Assembly: GCA_036768475.1 (NCBI GenBank)
Contig: DAIPMW010000014.1
Coordinates: 1 to 64,000 of the forward strand
From: JAEUMD01 sp036768475
GTDB lineage: Bacteria; Pseudomonadota; Alphaproteobacteria; Rhizobiales; Hyphomicrobiaceae
Length of the DNA stretch: 64,000 nt
Direction: 5' to 3'
Notes under the pieces: model-generated
The model's input: only the letters and a program-made list of their open reading frames with translations
The model's database searches: none
What the model was told of the DNA's origin: nothing
In this document: piece by piece, positions 17,452 to 25,717 of the stretch
How the letters are laid out: each line of letters starts with the position of its first letter
How positions within the stretch are numbered: position 1 is the first letter of the stretch
Program-made: the position numbers and the translations under genes

Positions 17452-19010
17452 CAGCGGGAGGGGTGGAGCGTCAGGTTGTGACGGCGACAGGCAGGGGAGA
17501 TGACGCGCGGGACCGCGCACACGGTCTCGCGCTGGCACTGGCCGCAGTGCTGCTCTACGTGCTGCTGCATGCGGGGTTTCGGCTGCTTGCTTCTTCGACG
17601 CTTGGCGAAGATGACACGCTCGACCAGATCCTCGCCCAGGAGCTTCGCGCCGGCTATAACCCGCGCCAGCCTCCGCTCTACGACTGGGTTCTCTATGCGG
17701 TTCAGCAGGCGACGGGTCCCAAGCTCGTCGCTTTCCTCGCCATCAAGTATGCGGCCCTGACGGCGACGGTCGTCTTTTTGTATCTTTCGGCCTATCGCAT
17801 CCTCAAGGATCGCGTCTGGGCGCTGCTGACGGTCGAATCGCTGGCGCTGATCTACCAGATCGCCTGGCGCTACCACGAAGGCTTCACGCACGAGGTGCTG
17901 GCCATGGTGGCGGTTACGGCGACGCTATGGGCGTTTCTGCGGCTGCACGACCACGGCCGGGCGATCGACTATGTGGTGTTCGGGATCATTAGCGGCCTCG
18001 GCATGCTGACAGAGCCCAATTACACGGTCTATCAAATGTGCCTGTGGGGGGCGGTGGCGCTGCAACCTGCAATACGGCGGACCACCGTGAAGCCCATGCT
18101 GCTGCTCTCGGCGGTGCTCGCTGTTGCGATCGCCTCTCCGTTCATACTGTGGGTGGTGAGCGACTCGGCGCACTTCGATTATTTCTTCCGGCCGAGCGTG
18201 CGTGGGCATCTCCGCGACGTGCTCGTCGGTGTGAAAGATGCCGTGCGTGGGCCATTCATGTACCTGGCTCCGCTCGTCGTAATCGTACCAGCGGTTTTTC
18301 CCGGATTCCTCACGCGTGCCTGGGCCGACATACGTGGCGTTCTCGCCAGTGCGTTCTGCGATGAGTCGCCGGACTTTCCACGGCTCGTCCTGACGACGAT
18401 GCTCGGCGGCATCATGCTGTCGATCCTGGGCGGCGTGGTGTTCGGCATCGGCGACTATGCAATGCACGTGCTGATGCCATTGTATGTGACGAGCGTGATC
18501 TGGCTCATTTCGGTTGCGCAGCGCTCGGTGCAAGCGGGGCGACGCAGACCAGTGCTTGTGCGGGTAGCGCTGGGAATTGCAGCGCTCGCTCTTGTCGCGC
18601 GTCTTGCCAACATGTTCATCCTCGATCCCGTGTGCGGCAAGTGCCGATGGGGCATACCGTATGCGGCGCTTGCCCAGTCTCTGCGGGCCGACGGCTTCGA
18701 CGACCTCGGAACGATCATCGTCGCCGACGACGAGATCGGGGGCAATCTGCGTCCCTATTTCCCACACGCGCGACTCGTTCTGACAGGCCCGCGCAGTTTC
18801 GTTCCACAGCGCGCGAACGTTGCCGGTGCGGCTCGCGCTTTCGTTTGGGACGCATCGGTCCCACCGGGCAAGGCGGCGCGCGCGTTTGCGGCATATCCCG
18901 ACGCGGTGCGAGGGCTGGCTGCGGCTAAGCTCTTGAAAGCGCCGTGGCACCACATCTGGAAGCCGGATGGCTATCGCACGTCGGACTGGAAGTATCTGAT
19001 CTTGAAGTAG
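17448..19010 (+). CDS. GT39-like (PMT/ArnT-type) membrane glycosyltransferase
   Basis: A 520-residue polytopic protein with about ten hydrophobic segments. The early acidic motif GEDDTLDQ is followed by a short loop ending RQPPLYDWVLY, the layout of polyprenyl-phosphate-sugar glycosyltransferases (GT39/GT83), where Asp-Glu or Asp-Asp in the first loop is catalytic. Acceptor and donor are unknown. The start is GTG 17448, overlapping the stop of the quinone oxidoreductase gene. The frame extends further upstream, but only inside that gene. Confidence 0.8.
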   Translation: MTAGGVERQVVTATGRGDDARDRAHGLALALAAVLLYVLLHAGFRLLASSTLGEDDTLDQILAQELRAGYNPRQPPLYDWVLYAVQQATGPKLVAFLAIKYAALTATVVFLYLSAYRILKDRVWALLTVESLALIYQIAWRYHEGFTHEVLAMVAVTATLWAFLRLHDHGRAIDYVVFGIISGLGMLTEPNYTVYQMCLWGAVALQPAIRRTTVKPMLLLSAVLAVAIASPFILWVVSDSAHFDYFFRPSVRGHLRDVLVGVKDAVRGPFMYLAPLVVIVPAVFPGFLTRAWADIRGVLASAFCDESPDFPRLVLTTMLGGIMLSILGGVVFGIGDYAMHVLMPLYVTSVIWLISVAQRSVQAGRRRPVLVRVALGIAALALVARLANMFILDPVCGKCRWGIPYAALAQSLRADGFDDLGTIIVADDEIGGNLRPYFPHARLVLTGPRSFVPQRANVAGAARAFVWDASVPPGKAARAFAAYPDAVRGLAAAKLLKAPWHHIWKPDGYRTSDWKYLILK

Positions 19011-19108
19011 GCCGTCGGTCGCGGGCGATGCGTCAGTGTCGTCCGTTGGCGCATCAAGTTCATCGCAGGCAATCGCGTTCCCCACCCCGTCAGGCAGGCA
19101 AACCGAAC

Positions 19109-19393
19109 TCAGCGTAGCTCGTTGAAACGGCGCGGGTCAGGCTTGCGGCCTGTGACGCGCTCCAGCGCGATCGCCGAGAGCACCTTGCCGCCGAGAGTCT
19201 GCCTCATTTTCGGGGTCGGACGAGCGCTCGGAAATTTCAACGTTGCTGTCTTTGCGGTCACCGCGCTGGGCTGCGCATAGTGCGCGTCGATCTGGCCATA
19301 ATAGCCCAGCCCCATCGGCTGCAACGGGCTCTGCTTGGCGCAGGCCGCGCACGACAAGGCTGCTGCTGCCACGAAGGCAAAGCGAATGGTCAC
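19109..19393 (-). CDS. Small putative lipoprotein
   Basis: A 94-residue protein whose GTG start at 19393 is preceded by GAGGG about eight bases upstream. The short hydrophobic leader ends in LSCAAC, a plausible though imperfect lipobox. The mature part is basic, with no recognised domain. ATG 19417 would add eight residues but has a weaker ribosome site. It stands alone, convergent with the GT39-like gene. Confidence 0.6.
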   Translation of the reverse strand: MTIRFAFVAAAALSCAACAKQSPLQPMGLGYYGQIDAHYAQPSAVTAKTATLKFPSARPTPKMRQTLGGKVLSAIALERVTGRKPDPRRFNELR

Positions 19394-19956
19394 GGCTATT
19401 TCCCTCTTCTCCCTCATACCCCAGGCACGAGCGGACGGCCCCATTTATCCGCTGAGCACGCCCGGCGGTGATCCAGCATGATGACGTGCCGGCCGACCGT
19501 CGGATGAGAAGATGGCAAATAGGCCATGAATGGAACCTGAATGTGGCCGAGTCGACATTTGTTTGCCGCAAGGCCGCCACCGATTGCCGGCGGCACGGGC
19601 GGGACGCGCCAGTTATGGCGGTGGGCGGGGGATGCGAGCCTGAGCCCAACGGTTTTCCTCGACTGGGGTTGGCAGATCGTGACCGGATCTCTTTGCGATC
19701 CTTGAAGAGACGGTTCATTCGCGGGCAGTTGCCCCAAAACAGGTCAGGGTCGCAACGTATCGTCAACAAATAACATCATGAAAATAATAAAAAAATTCGT
19801 CACGTTAACCAAACAGAATGCGTCTGTTGCCATGCTTTGCGCTGTCATTGCCTCACGTTGTGGATCAGTGCTCGTTCCAACGAATTGGGGCTGGGGCCCG
19901 CAGGCCGGGAAGTCGGTTTGCGGGGCGCGAGTAAAAGGACGCACAGGAGAGGCGTG
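19394..19956. other. 563-base intergenic region
   Basis: No convincing conserved gene. The left part is ordinary high-GC spacer. Around 19765-19815 the base composition turns A-rich, which suggests a promoter zone for the Sel1-type gene. It contains a 59-codon open frame starting at ATG 19778, listed separately. Confidence 0.5.
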
Positions 19957-19957
19957 A
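19778..19957 (+). CDS. Possible small peptide overlapping the Sel1-type gene start
   Basis: A 59-codon frame beginning MKIIKKF with a hydrophobic middle. Its TGA shares a base with the ATG of the next gene (TGATG). The arrangement would allow translational coupling. There is no ribosome site before ATG 19778, and the peptide resembles nothing I know, so it may be chance. Confidence 0.22.
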   Translation: MKIIKKFVTLTKQNASVAMLCAVIASRCGSVLVPTNWGWGPQAGKSVCGARVKGRTGEA

Positions 19958-20226
19958 TGGCACGTATCGAGTTTGCCGCGCGTGATATCGGGCAGGCACC
20001 GGCACACGGCGGCGGCGCGGATGCGCTCTACGAGCTGGGGCTGATGTATTGTACGGGGCGGGATGTCGCCTACGATCTTGTGGAAGCCCACAAGTGGTTC
20101 AATCTGGCAGCGTTGCGCGGTAATGGCGAGGCCAAGCGTTACCGCTCGGAAATTTCACGAGAGATGACGCGCATGGAAATCTCCGCTGCTCAAAAGCGCG
20201 CACGCGAGTGGCTGGCGATCAACTGA
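19957..20226 (+). CDS. Sel1-repeat-like protein
   Basis: An 89-residue protein with one clear Sel1-type helical repeat: ALYELGLMYCTGRDVAYDLV followed by EAHKWFNLAA. Sel1 modules mediate protein-protein contacts. A strong AGGAGAGG site precedes ATG 19957. The ending helix (ISAAQKRAREWL) is typical of the small Sel1-like proteins of Hyphomicrobiales. The partner is unknown. It lies 245 bases upstream of tRNA-Ser. Confidence 0.8.
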   Translation: MARIEFAARDIGQAPAHGGGADALYELGLMYCTGRDVAYDLVEAHKWFNLAALRGNGEAKRYRSEISREMTRMEISAAQKRAREWLAIN

Positions 20227-20429
20227 CGGCGCCTGTCCGGGAAGGGACTGACGGCGGTGTCCGCCGAGCATTAGAGCTGCCACTGCCGGGAATTCCGGTG
20301 CCGCAGCGCGTTTCGCCCGCGGAGATGAAAACGCCCATGTGGAGCGACTGGGGAGCGACCCTGGCGGCCAGCAGAACCGACTTCATCCAACAGGATTCGG
20401 ATAAGGTTGGCTTCGCTCGCGTGCCTCGC

Positions 20430-20458
20430 TTGCAATCGGACAACTCCGCCCTTATACG
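20430..20458 (+). promoter_or_regulatory. Predicted sigma-70 promoter of tRNA-Ser
   Basis: TTGCAA at 20430-20435 and TATACG at 20453-20458 with a 17-base spacer, thirteen bases before the mature tRNA start. The GC-rich discriminator fits a stable-RNA promoter. Confidence 0.5.
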
Positions 20459-20470
20459 GGCGCTTGGCGA

Positions 20471-20561
20471 GGAGACGTGGCCGAGTGGCTGAAGGCGGCG
20501 CTTTGCTAAAGCGTTATACGGCAAAACCGTATCGAGGGTTCGAATCCCTCCGTCTCCGCCA
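20471..20561 (+). tRNA. tRNA-Ser (anticodon GCU)
   Basis: A 91-base class II tRNA. Acceptor arms GGAGACG and CGTCTCC pair perfectly, a G discriminator is followed by encoded CCA, and the T-loop is GGTTCGAATCC. The anticodon loop TTGCTAA gives GCU at 20505-20507. There is a long variable arm (TATACGG with its complement). It reads AGC/AGU serine codons. Gene remnants that include a recombinase fragment lie directly downstream. Confidence 0.96.
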
Positions 20562-20879
20562 CGACTTAAGCTATTGACGTAAAATGATAAAATATCATTA
20601 GCGGACCGCAGAAAGGTGCGCAAGCCGGGCTCATTTCGGTGGCCTGCATTTCTCTTTCCACGGCGTCGCGGACATCGTCTCGAAACCGGCGAAATGGCCC
20701 CGCCACTCTCCGTTGGCCCAATTGCCGGTATGGTTTGGTGCGAGGTGCTTGGCGGCGCGCCGGAGCAGTGGCGTTGGAGTCCGCCGCCAGCAGCGCGATG
20801 GCAGTTCGGCTTGCGCTGATCGTTCCGTCTTCCGACGGCTCAGGCACAGTCGAGACGGCACAGGCACAGCCGAGACGGC

Positions 20880-21150
20880 GAGCCTGCTCGCTCCAGTCAG
20901 CTGGGATCTCGATGCGATTGGGCAGAGCCCAGGTGGTCAGCTCTCTGCTTTGGCGCGCCTCCGACACGACCGGTTGCCGGCCTTCCAGGATCAAGGTGAC
21001 AAGAGCCGGGGACAGGCAGGCCAGCGGCAGGTGCCTTGCGACGTACCCGGCGTTCGTCCCATAGGCGTCGGAGAGTGCAGAGATTGAGCCGTGGACGCCG
21101 CCGAGAAGATCCATCACCCACCGCCAGGCACGAGCAAGTGCCCGGATCAT
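20880..21150 (-). pseudogene. Fragment of a site-specific recombinase (C-terminal region)
   Basis: The minus-strand frame starting at MIRALARAWRW reads like the C-terminal helical part of large recombinase-family proteins. It gives a helix, then ISALSDAYGTNAGYVARHLP, then ALVTLILEGRQP and ADWSEQARRLG. The catalytic N-terminal domain is absent, and the sequence after about 20880 degenerates. It is fused end to end with an NnrS fragment upstream. This is a remnant, not a working gene. Confidence 0.6.
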
Positions 21151-21159
21151 CGTCCGGTC

Positions 21160-21420
21160 GGGCTCGACCACAGCATCATCGTGGCGAAGGTGCCTGTCGT
21201 CCAAGCGTGTAGCCCGGCTCTTTCCAGTCCGGCATCACGCATCAAGTGGGATACGCCAATGAGCGCGAAGCCAATGGGACTGAACAGATAGGCGATGTGA
21301 AGGATGATGACGAGTGGTTCGGTGAAGGCATGTAGTGGCTGCCAACGCGCTTGGCGCATGAAGTTGGCGATAGCGGCAGCAAACATCAAGAAGCAGACAG
21401 GCCCAGCGAGCGTGGATGCA
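21160..21420 (-). pseudogene. Fragment of NnrS (heme-copper membrane protein of nitric oxide metabolism)
   Basis: The reading frame gives a membrane-type stretch including ARWQPLHAFTEPLVIILHIAY, FALIGVSHLM and LHAWTTGTFATMML. These match the NnrS pattern of conserved EPL, LH and ALH-type heme-ligand regions. The expected continuation (the MTRASLGHTG region) is disrupted: the frame reads WSSPTGR and stops. The N-terminal helices are missing. NnrS normally accompanies denitrification genes. Confidence 0.6.
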
Positions 21421-21618
21421 TCCGGCAGTAGCACGGCTGCCAGATTCGTGTTCTGGGATAAGCACGAACCATCCCTCGAGCACAAAGTAGAAGGCCGACG
21501 CCGCTTCACTCTCGATGAAAAGTATTTCGCCCGCTTGCAACGATACGACGGACAGTCCTCGCGATAGATCGTCACGATGGGACGTGTCGATTGCCGCGAG
21601 AAAGCCCGCGTTGCGCAT
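21421..21618 (-). pseudogene. Fragment of a Crp/Fnr family regulator (cNMP-binding domain)
   Basis: From 21618 the minus frame encodes a run typical of Crp/Fnr sensors: AGFLAAIDTSHRDDL, VSLQAGEILFIESEAASAF and YFVLEGWFVLI. It then loses the pattern where the NnrS fragment begins in another frame. The helix-turn-helix is absent. An NnrR/Dnr-like regulator next to nnrS would be normal in a denitrifier, so both pieces probably come from one lost locus. Confidence 0.6.
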
Positions 21619-21802
21619 CCTGGCCAGTTTTTAAGATCCAACACTTTGCATCTGTTGCTCTTGGTTGGTTGATATGGTGGCGTGTATGCAGCCGAATGGG
21701 GTCAGCCAAATTATACATTACGATAAAAGTAATGTTTGTTGTCCGAATTCAACCGGGGGCATGCTCGATGCGTGTCCGCGGGATCGGGAATGAGGTGCAG
21801 CG

Positions 21803-22183
21803 TTGCTGAAGTTCTGGCTCGCAATTTTTGGTGTGATCGCGACGGTATTGGCAATTGCTGGCGCTGTATTGCCGGGATTGCCGACGACGCCGTTCGTTCT
21901 CGTGGCCCTGTGGGCTTTCTCCCGGTCGAGCGAGCGGCTCCATGGCGCACTGGCGCGCATTCCTTTGCTGCGTCATGGGCTCGAAGAAGCGCATCGGTTC
22001 GAGAAACGTCGCGCCATCCGGTTGCCGATCAAGATTGTCGCGCTGTCCATGGCATGGGGCTCGGTCGCGTTGACCGCTTTTCTAGTTGGCCTCACGCACA
22101 CGTGGCTTCTCGGCGGCGTCGCCATCGCTGCCCTTGCCGCCACGGCCGCCATGATCTGGATTCCGACCGATCTGGATGATTGA
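21803..22183 (+). CDS. YbaN/DUF454 family membrane protein
   Basis: A 126-residue inner-membrane protein. The signature GAVLPGLPTTPFVLVALWAFSRSS begins near residue 20, and three hydrophobic segments are visible (about 3-22, 25-42 and 78-112). The family function is unknown; some members neighbour heme and iron genes. The start is TTG 21803, with GAGG eight bases upstream and no in-frame ATG nearby. Confidence 0.85.
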   Translation: MLKFWLAIFGVIATVLAIAGAVLPGLPTTPFVLVALWAFSRSSERLHGALARIPLLRHGLEEAHRFEKRRAIRLPIKIVALSMAWGSVALTAFLVGLTHTWLLGGVAIAALAATAAMIWIPTDLDD

Positions 22184-22265
22184 GCACCAGCACCGACATC
22201 AAGGCGAACGCCGAAGAATAAATGCGTATCGGGGCACAATGCTATCGTGGAACATGAACACGATC

Positions 22266-22380
22266 GACAGGCTTATTGGTTGAAGCGGATGCGGGCGCGC
22301 ATCTGTGCCGGACGTGCTCAAGGTGTCCAATCGAATAGATGGAGCGGGTCGCAATGAACAGGCATGATTCAATCTGAACC
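22266..22380. repeat. Degenerate copy of the second dispersed repeat
   Basis: The segment containing AGATGGAGCGGGTCG, then CAGGCATGATTCAATCTGAAC, aligns with gaps to the copy at 60302-60420 and to 36083-36128. It reaches into the 3' end of the minus-strand 1038-residue gene, whose last codons overlap GAACCGGATCTGCTC. Confidence 0.4.
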
Positions 22381-25300
22381 GGATCTGCTCAGGTCGAACT
22401 TCATTGTGTCACCAACAATTTTCACCAGCACCGATTCTTCGGGGTCTTCAAGTGCGCGAGGCAGGACGGGTCGCGACGTCGAACCTGCCGCTGGCTGCTT
22501 CGCCGCCGCCGATTGGACCTTCGGGCGCTGATGATCGGCGTCCTCCATGTCCGCAAGTTTCAAGCTGGAGACAACTGGCGCAGCCAGTTTGGCATCCTGC
22601 GCGGCTACGGCTGTCGCTGCGAGAAAGCCATTGTGGGGCGCTGGCGCGGTCAACGGAGTGACATCGGGCTCGGCTCCCCAGGTTGTGTAGATCGCCGCAT
22701 CGGTGACAAGCTTCACCGTCTTGACCGCCGCGATCGGCGGGGGCATTTCGGCGGCTGGATTGGTCTGAGCCGGCGGTTGCATCGGAGCTGAAGACTTTCT
22801 GGGTTCATTGATCGCTTCATCATTGTGCAAAGCGTCAACCGGAACCTTCCTTTCGGGCAAGGGCAAGTCGGGCAGGGGCAAGGAGGCCGCGGCGGCCTTA
22901 GGAGCAACCGTCTCCGTGTCTCGGACGACTTCCAATGCAATGACCATGATCGCACGATGAATGTCGTAGATGTGTGCGCCGCCTTCCTTGCTCGGCCTTA
23001 CGCCGGAGTTGAGCGCAGCCGCATTAATGATCTTGATGACACGCGTCTTGTCGTGGTCTTCGACGTCGTCAAGGTCGATGCGGTAGACAAAATCGCCGTC
23101 GGCATTTGCCGGTCGAACATAATTCACGAAGGTTTCGAGTGCGGGTCGTGGTTCGTTCCAAAGAAGTTCGCGGGTCTGTTCGTGCCAATCCGATGACGTG
23201 GCGTCGAGCGGATGGACCGGCGCGCCGTCTGCCACGTGCAGCGCGAGAAAGTCGATGACCTCGCGGCGGAGTTCATAAACGTCCGGCCTGCTGGCGAGGC
23301 GTCGCGCTGCACCGATACCGGTGGCCGCGTTCATGAGCTGGATCACGTCACGCGATCTGCGGACGCGGACATCAGCTAGATTGATCTGATGGCTAAACTC
23401 CGAAGCGCCCTGCTGCGGTTCGCTTGGCATGGGCAGGATGACGCTCAAGGCAAGCCGCGCGGCATTTGAAGGATCGGGCAGAAGCGCGCTGCGCATGATC
23501 CGGTCGGCGCCGGCGACCGAATGTCCCGCGGCCCCCGGAAGCGACCGGAATGGTGACGCGCGGGTGGCTGCGGCAAGCAGCCCGGAAATGAAGACCAGCC
23601 CATCAATGCCGACCGCAATCGCGAGCGCGAGGTAGGCAAGTTTGTTGCCATCGGAGAATGCGTTCATCGTCACGATGAACCGGTGCGCACGATCGTCGCG
23701 GTTGCGCTCGATGTTGTCGAGACCCCGGCGATATTTTTCGGCGGCATTGGGGGAAAGGGAAGCAAGCTGGAGGCAGTCGCGCGCGCGCGTCACCAGGGCA
23801 TTAACCGCGGTCTGGTAGGCCTTGGCATCGCTCGACGAACATTGTGAAGAAAGCACCGCAATACCCGAGGAAAGTGAAAAAACCGGAGCGGCGGCAAGAT
23901 TGACTTCAGCAGTGCTGCAGCTCACGTTTCCACTCCCGCCGGCACGCTTGATTGCATCCGCCGCAAGGCGACATGATAGCCCGAGCTGCTCCAGGGCTTC
24001 CCTTGTCATCGCACTTTCGAAAGTCGCGCGAGAAGCGTCCAGTTCAGTGAGCTTTGCCTTGATTTCCGCCTTCAAGTTGTCGTTCTGCTTGAGACCACTT
24101 GCTTCAGTGCTCGTATCTTGGGCGGTCAGGGCACTCTCGGCTCCTGACGCGGACACCGATTGCACGACAAGCTCGCTCTCGGTTCCCTCGATCTTGGTCT
24201 CTATTTCGGCAACCCGCCTGGCCGCCGCATCCCGCTCGGCTTCCTGCCGCTGCACCTCGATCTTAGCGCGAGCCACATCGCCAATGAGACGTTCATAGAT
24301 CGGGCCGCGACCTGCCAGCTTGCTTTCGCCCAGCCCTTGTTCTTCCTTGAGTGCTCTGACCTCCGCATCGCGCAGTTGCCGCGTTGATTGTCGGATCTGT
24401 TCGTCGAGCTTGTCTCTCGATGAGCTGGCCTCCCCCCGCTCCATTCTCAGCTTTTCGAGGCGATCCTTGAGCCCTGCTTCCCTGCGCCGGGCACGATCGC
24501 GAATTGCCTGCTTCTCGGCACGCTCCTCACCCCGGATCTCCATGGCGCGGCCCTGCTGCTTTACGAGCGCGGCACGTTCACGGTTCAGCGCCGCAATGCC
24601 GTCGGCCGTTTGAATCCGCAGCCGGTCGAGACCGTCGGCATAAGCCCGCCAGACAGGTCCTTCCAGCAAACGAGCTTTTTCTCCAATCCGCTCCTGCTGG
24701 GCGACCGTCATGAGATCCGAAAGGATCTTGTCCGTCTCGCTCTTGGCGCGGATCTCGGATGCGCGCGATCGCTCGGCGTCGGGAAAAACCGCCGAAAAGA
24801 GTGAATCGAACGAAAAGAATACGGATGTTGCCATGCACGCGGTGAACATGACCAGCAGCATGGTCGTGTTGAACGTGGCCCGGGGTGAGTTGGCGCTATT
24901 GCGTGACCCGAGGAAAAGGGTGGCGGCAAAGAGCAGCAGCAAGCCCGTGAGAATGAGACCCCACCACCGCGTCACGACCGAGTACACGGTGGCGACCTCG
25001 AACCAAGACAGTAAAAGGAGACCGGCTAGGGGCAGCGCCACGACCGCCACGACCGCCAGCCAAAGACGTCTTGGTGTGGCCAGGCTTCGGTCGTCATTGC
25101 GTTGGAAGCGGTTGACCACCGCCTCACCGAGCATCCAGGCGGAAATCAACATTACGCTTTGAATACCGAACGTGATGAGAAACGAAAGGACCGGCGCACT
25201 GGTGAAATTCGACATGCCGTCGAGAGTTGTCCAGCCTGATGCAATTGACAGCACGATGCTGGTGATGCCGAGAAGTACGATACGCCAATTAGTCAATACG

Positions 25301-25485
25301 AACCTGTTCATCGCAATTACCGCGGGGCTGTCGAATATGCTGGCCTCGAACGTCCTCGGAGCGTCGGCCCATGCACCACGGCGTGGCGCAAATCCCGCCC
25401 CGTATTCAAACTTCTCTATGACTGGCGGGCGTCTTAACCGCGCCGCATCAACGATGTCTTGTCGAACTGCACGCCACAAGCGCAA
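22369..25485 (-). CDS. Large coiled-coil membrane protein with internal domain duplication
   Basis: A 1038-residue protein I do not recognise. Five hydrophobic segments lie between residues 61 and 226. A long charged coiled-coil region follows (about 240-500), then a Cys-containing segment (Cys505, 522, 549 and 571) and a sixth helix (about 616-640). A cytosolic-type tail then contains two copies of a ~52-residue helical unit (701-751 and 803-854). The last 180 residues are Pro/Ala-rich. No ATG opens the frame: TTG 25485 is the farthest start and ATG 25311 the alternative. It follows hlyD on the same strand after 232 bases, suggesting an envelope-spanning role, but this is inference. Confidence 0.72.
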   Translation of the reverse strand: MRLWRAVRQDIVDAARLRRPPVIEKFEYGAGFAPRRGAWADAPRTFEASIFDSPAVIAMNRFVLTNWRIVLLGITSIVLSIASGWTTLDGMSNFTSAPVLSFLITFGIQSVMLISAWMLGEAVVNRFQRNDDRSLATPRRLWLAVVAVVALPLAGLLLLSWFEVATVYSVVTRWWGLILTGLLLLFAATLFLGSRNSANSPRATFNTTMLLVMFTACMATSVFFSFDSLFSAVFPDAERSRASEIRAKSETDKILSDLMTVAQQERIGEKARLLEGPVWRAYADGLDRLRIQTADGIAALNRERAALVKQQGRAMEIRGEERAEKQAIRDRARRREAGLKDRLEKLRMERGEASSSRDKLDEQIRQSTRQLRDAEVRALKEEQGLGESKLAGRGPIYERLIGDVARAKIEVQRQEAERDAAARRVAEIETKIEGTESELVVQSVSASGAESALTAQDTSTEASGLKQNDNLKAEIKAKLTELDASRATFESAMTREALEQLGLSCRLAADAIKRAGGSGNVSCSTAEVNLAAAPVFSLSSGIAVLSSQCSSSDAKAYQTAVNALVTRARDCLQLASLSPNAAEKYRRGLDNIERNRDDRAHRFIVTMNAFSDGNKLAYLALAIAVGIDGLVFISGLLAAATRASPFRSLPGAAGHSVAGADRIMRSALLPDPSNAARLALSVILPMPSEPQQGASEFSHQINLADVRVRRSRDVIQLMNAATGIGAARRLASRPDVYELRREVIDFLALHVADGAPVHPLDATSSDWHEQTRELLWNEPRPALETFVNYVRPANADGDFVYRIDLDDVEDHDKTRVIKIINAAALNSGVRPSKEGGAHIYDIHRAIMVIALEVVRDTETVAPKAAAASLPLPDLPLPERKVPVDALHNDEAINEPRKSSAPMQPPAQTNPAAEMPPPIAAVKTVKLVTDAAIYTTWGAEPDVTPLTAPAPHNGFLAATAVAAQDAKLAAPVVSSLKLADMEDADHQRPKVQSAAAKQPAAGSTSRPVLPRALEDPEESVLVKIVGDTMKFDLSRSGSD

Positions 25486-25717
25486 GTCCCATCGAACGTG
25501 CCGGGCGCGGACGGTGACAGTATCCTAGGCACTGCGCTATTGGCCTTCGCGTGCGAACTCATTTGTATCGAATTAAAAAGTCAGAATGCCGATAATGCAA
25601 GCCCGGTGCCGGCGACAGGGTCAATTCGGCCGCGTGATGTCCCGATCCGAAGTTGCTTGGAAGACGAGCTATATCGCGCGTTCGCGTTAACTCTGCCACG
25701 CCGGCACGCGGTGACTG

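Noticed and set aside
17925..19085. A 386-codon minus-strand frame opposite the GT39-like gene
   Set aside because: His/Arg-rich mirror sequence of a polytopic membrane protein; no motif.
19468..19773. A 101-codon plus-strand frame in the intergenic region before the Sel1-type gene
   Set aside because: There is no ribosome site, the composition is Arg/Cys/Gly-rich, and no family is recognisable.
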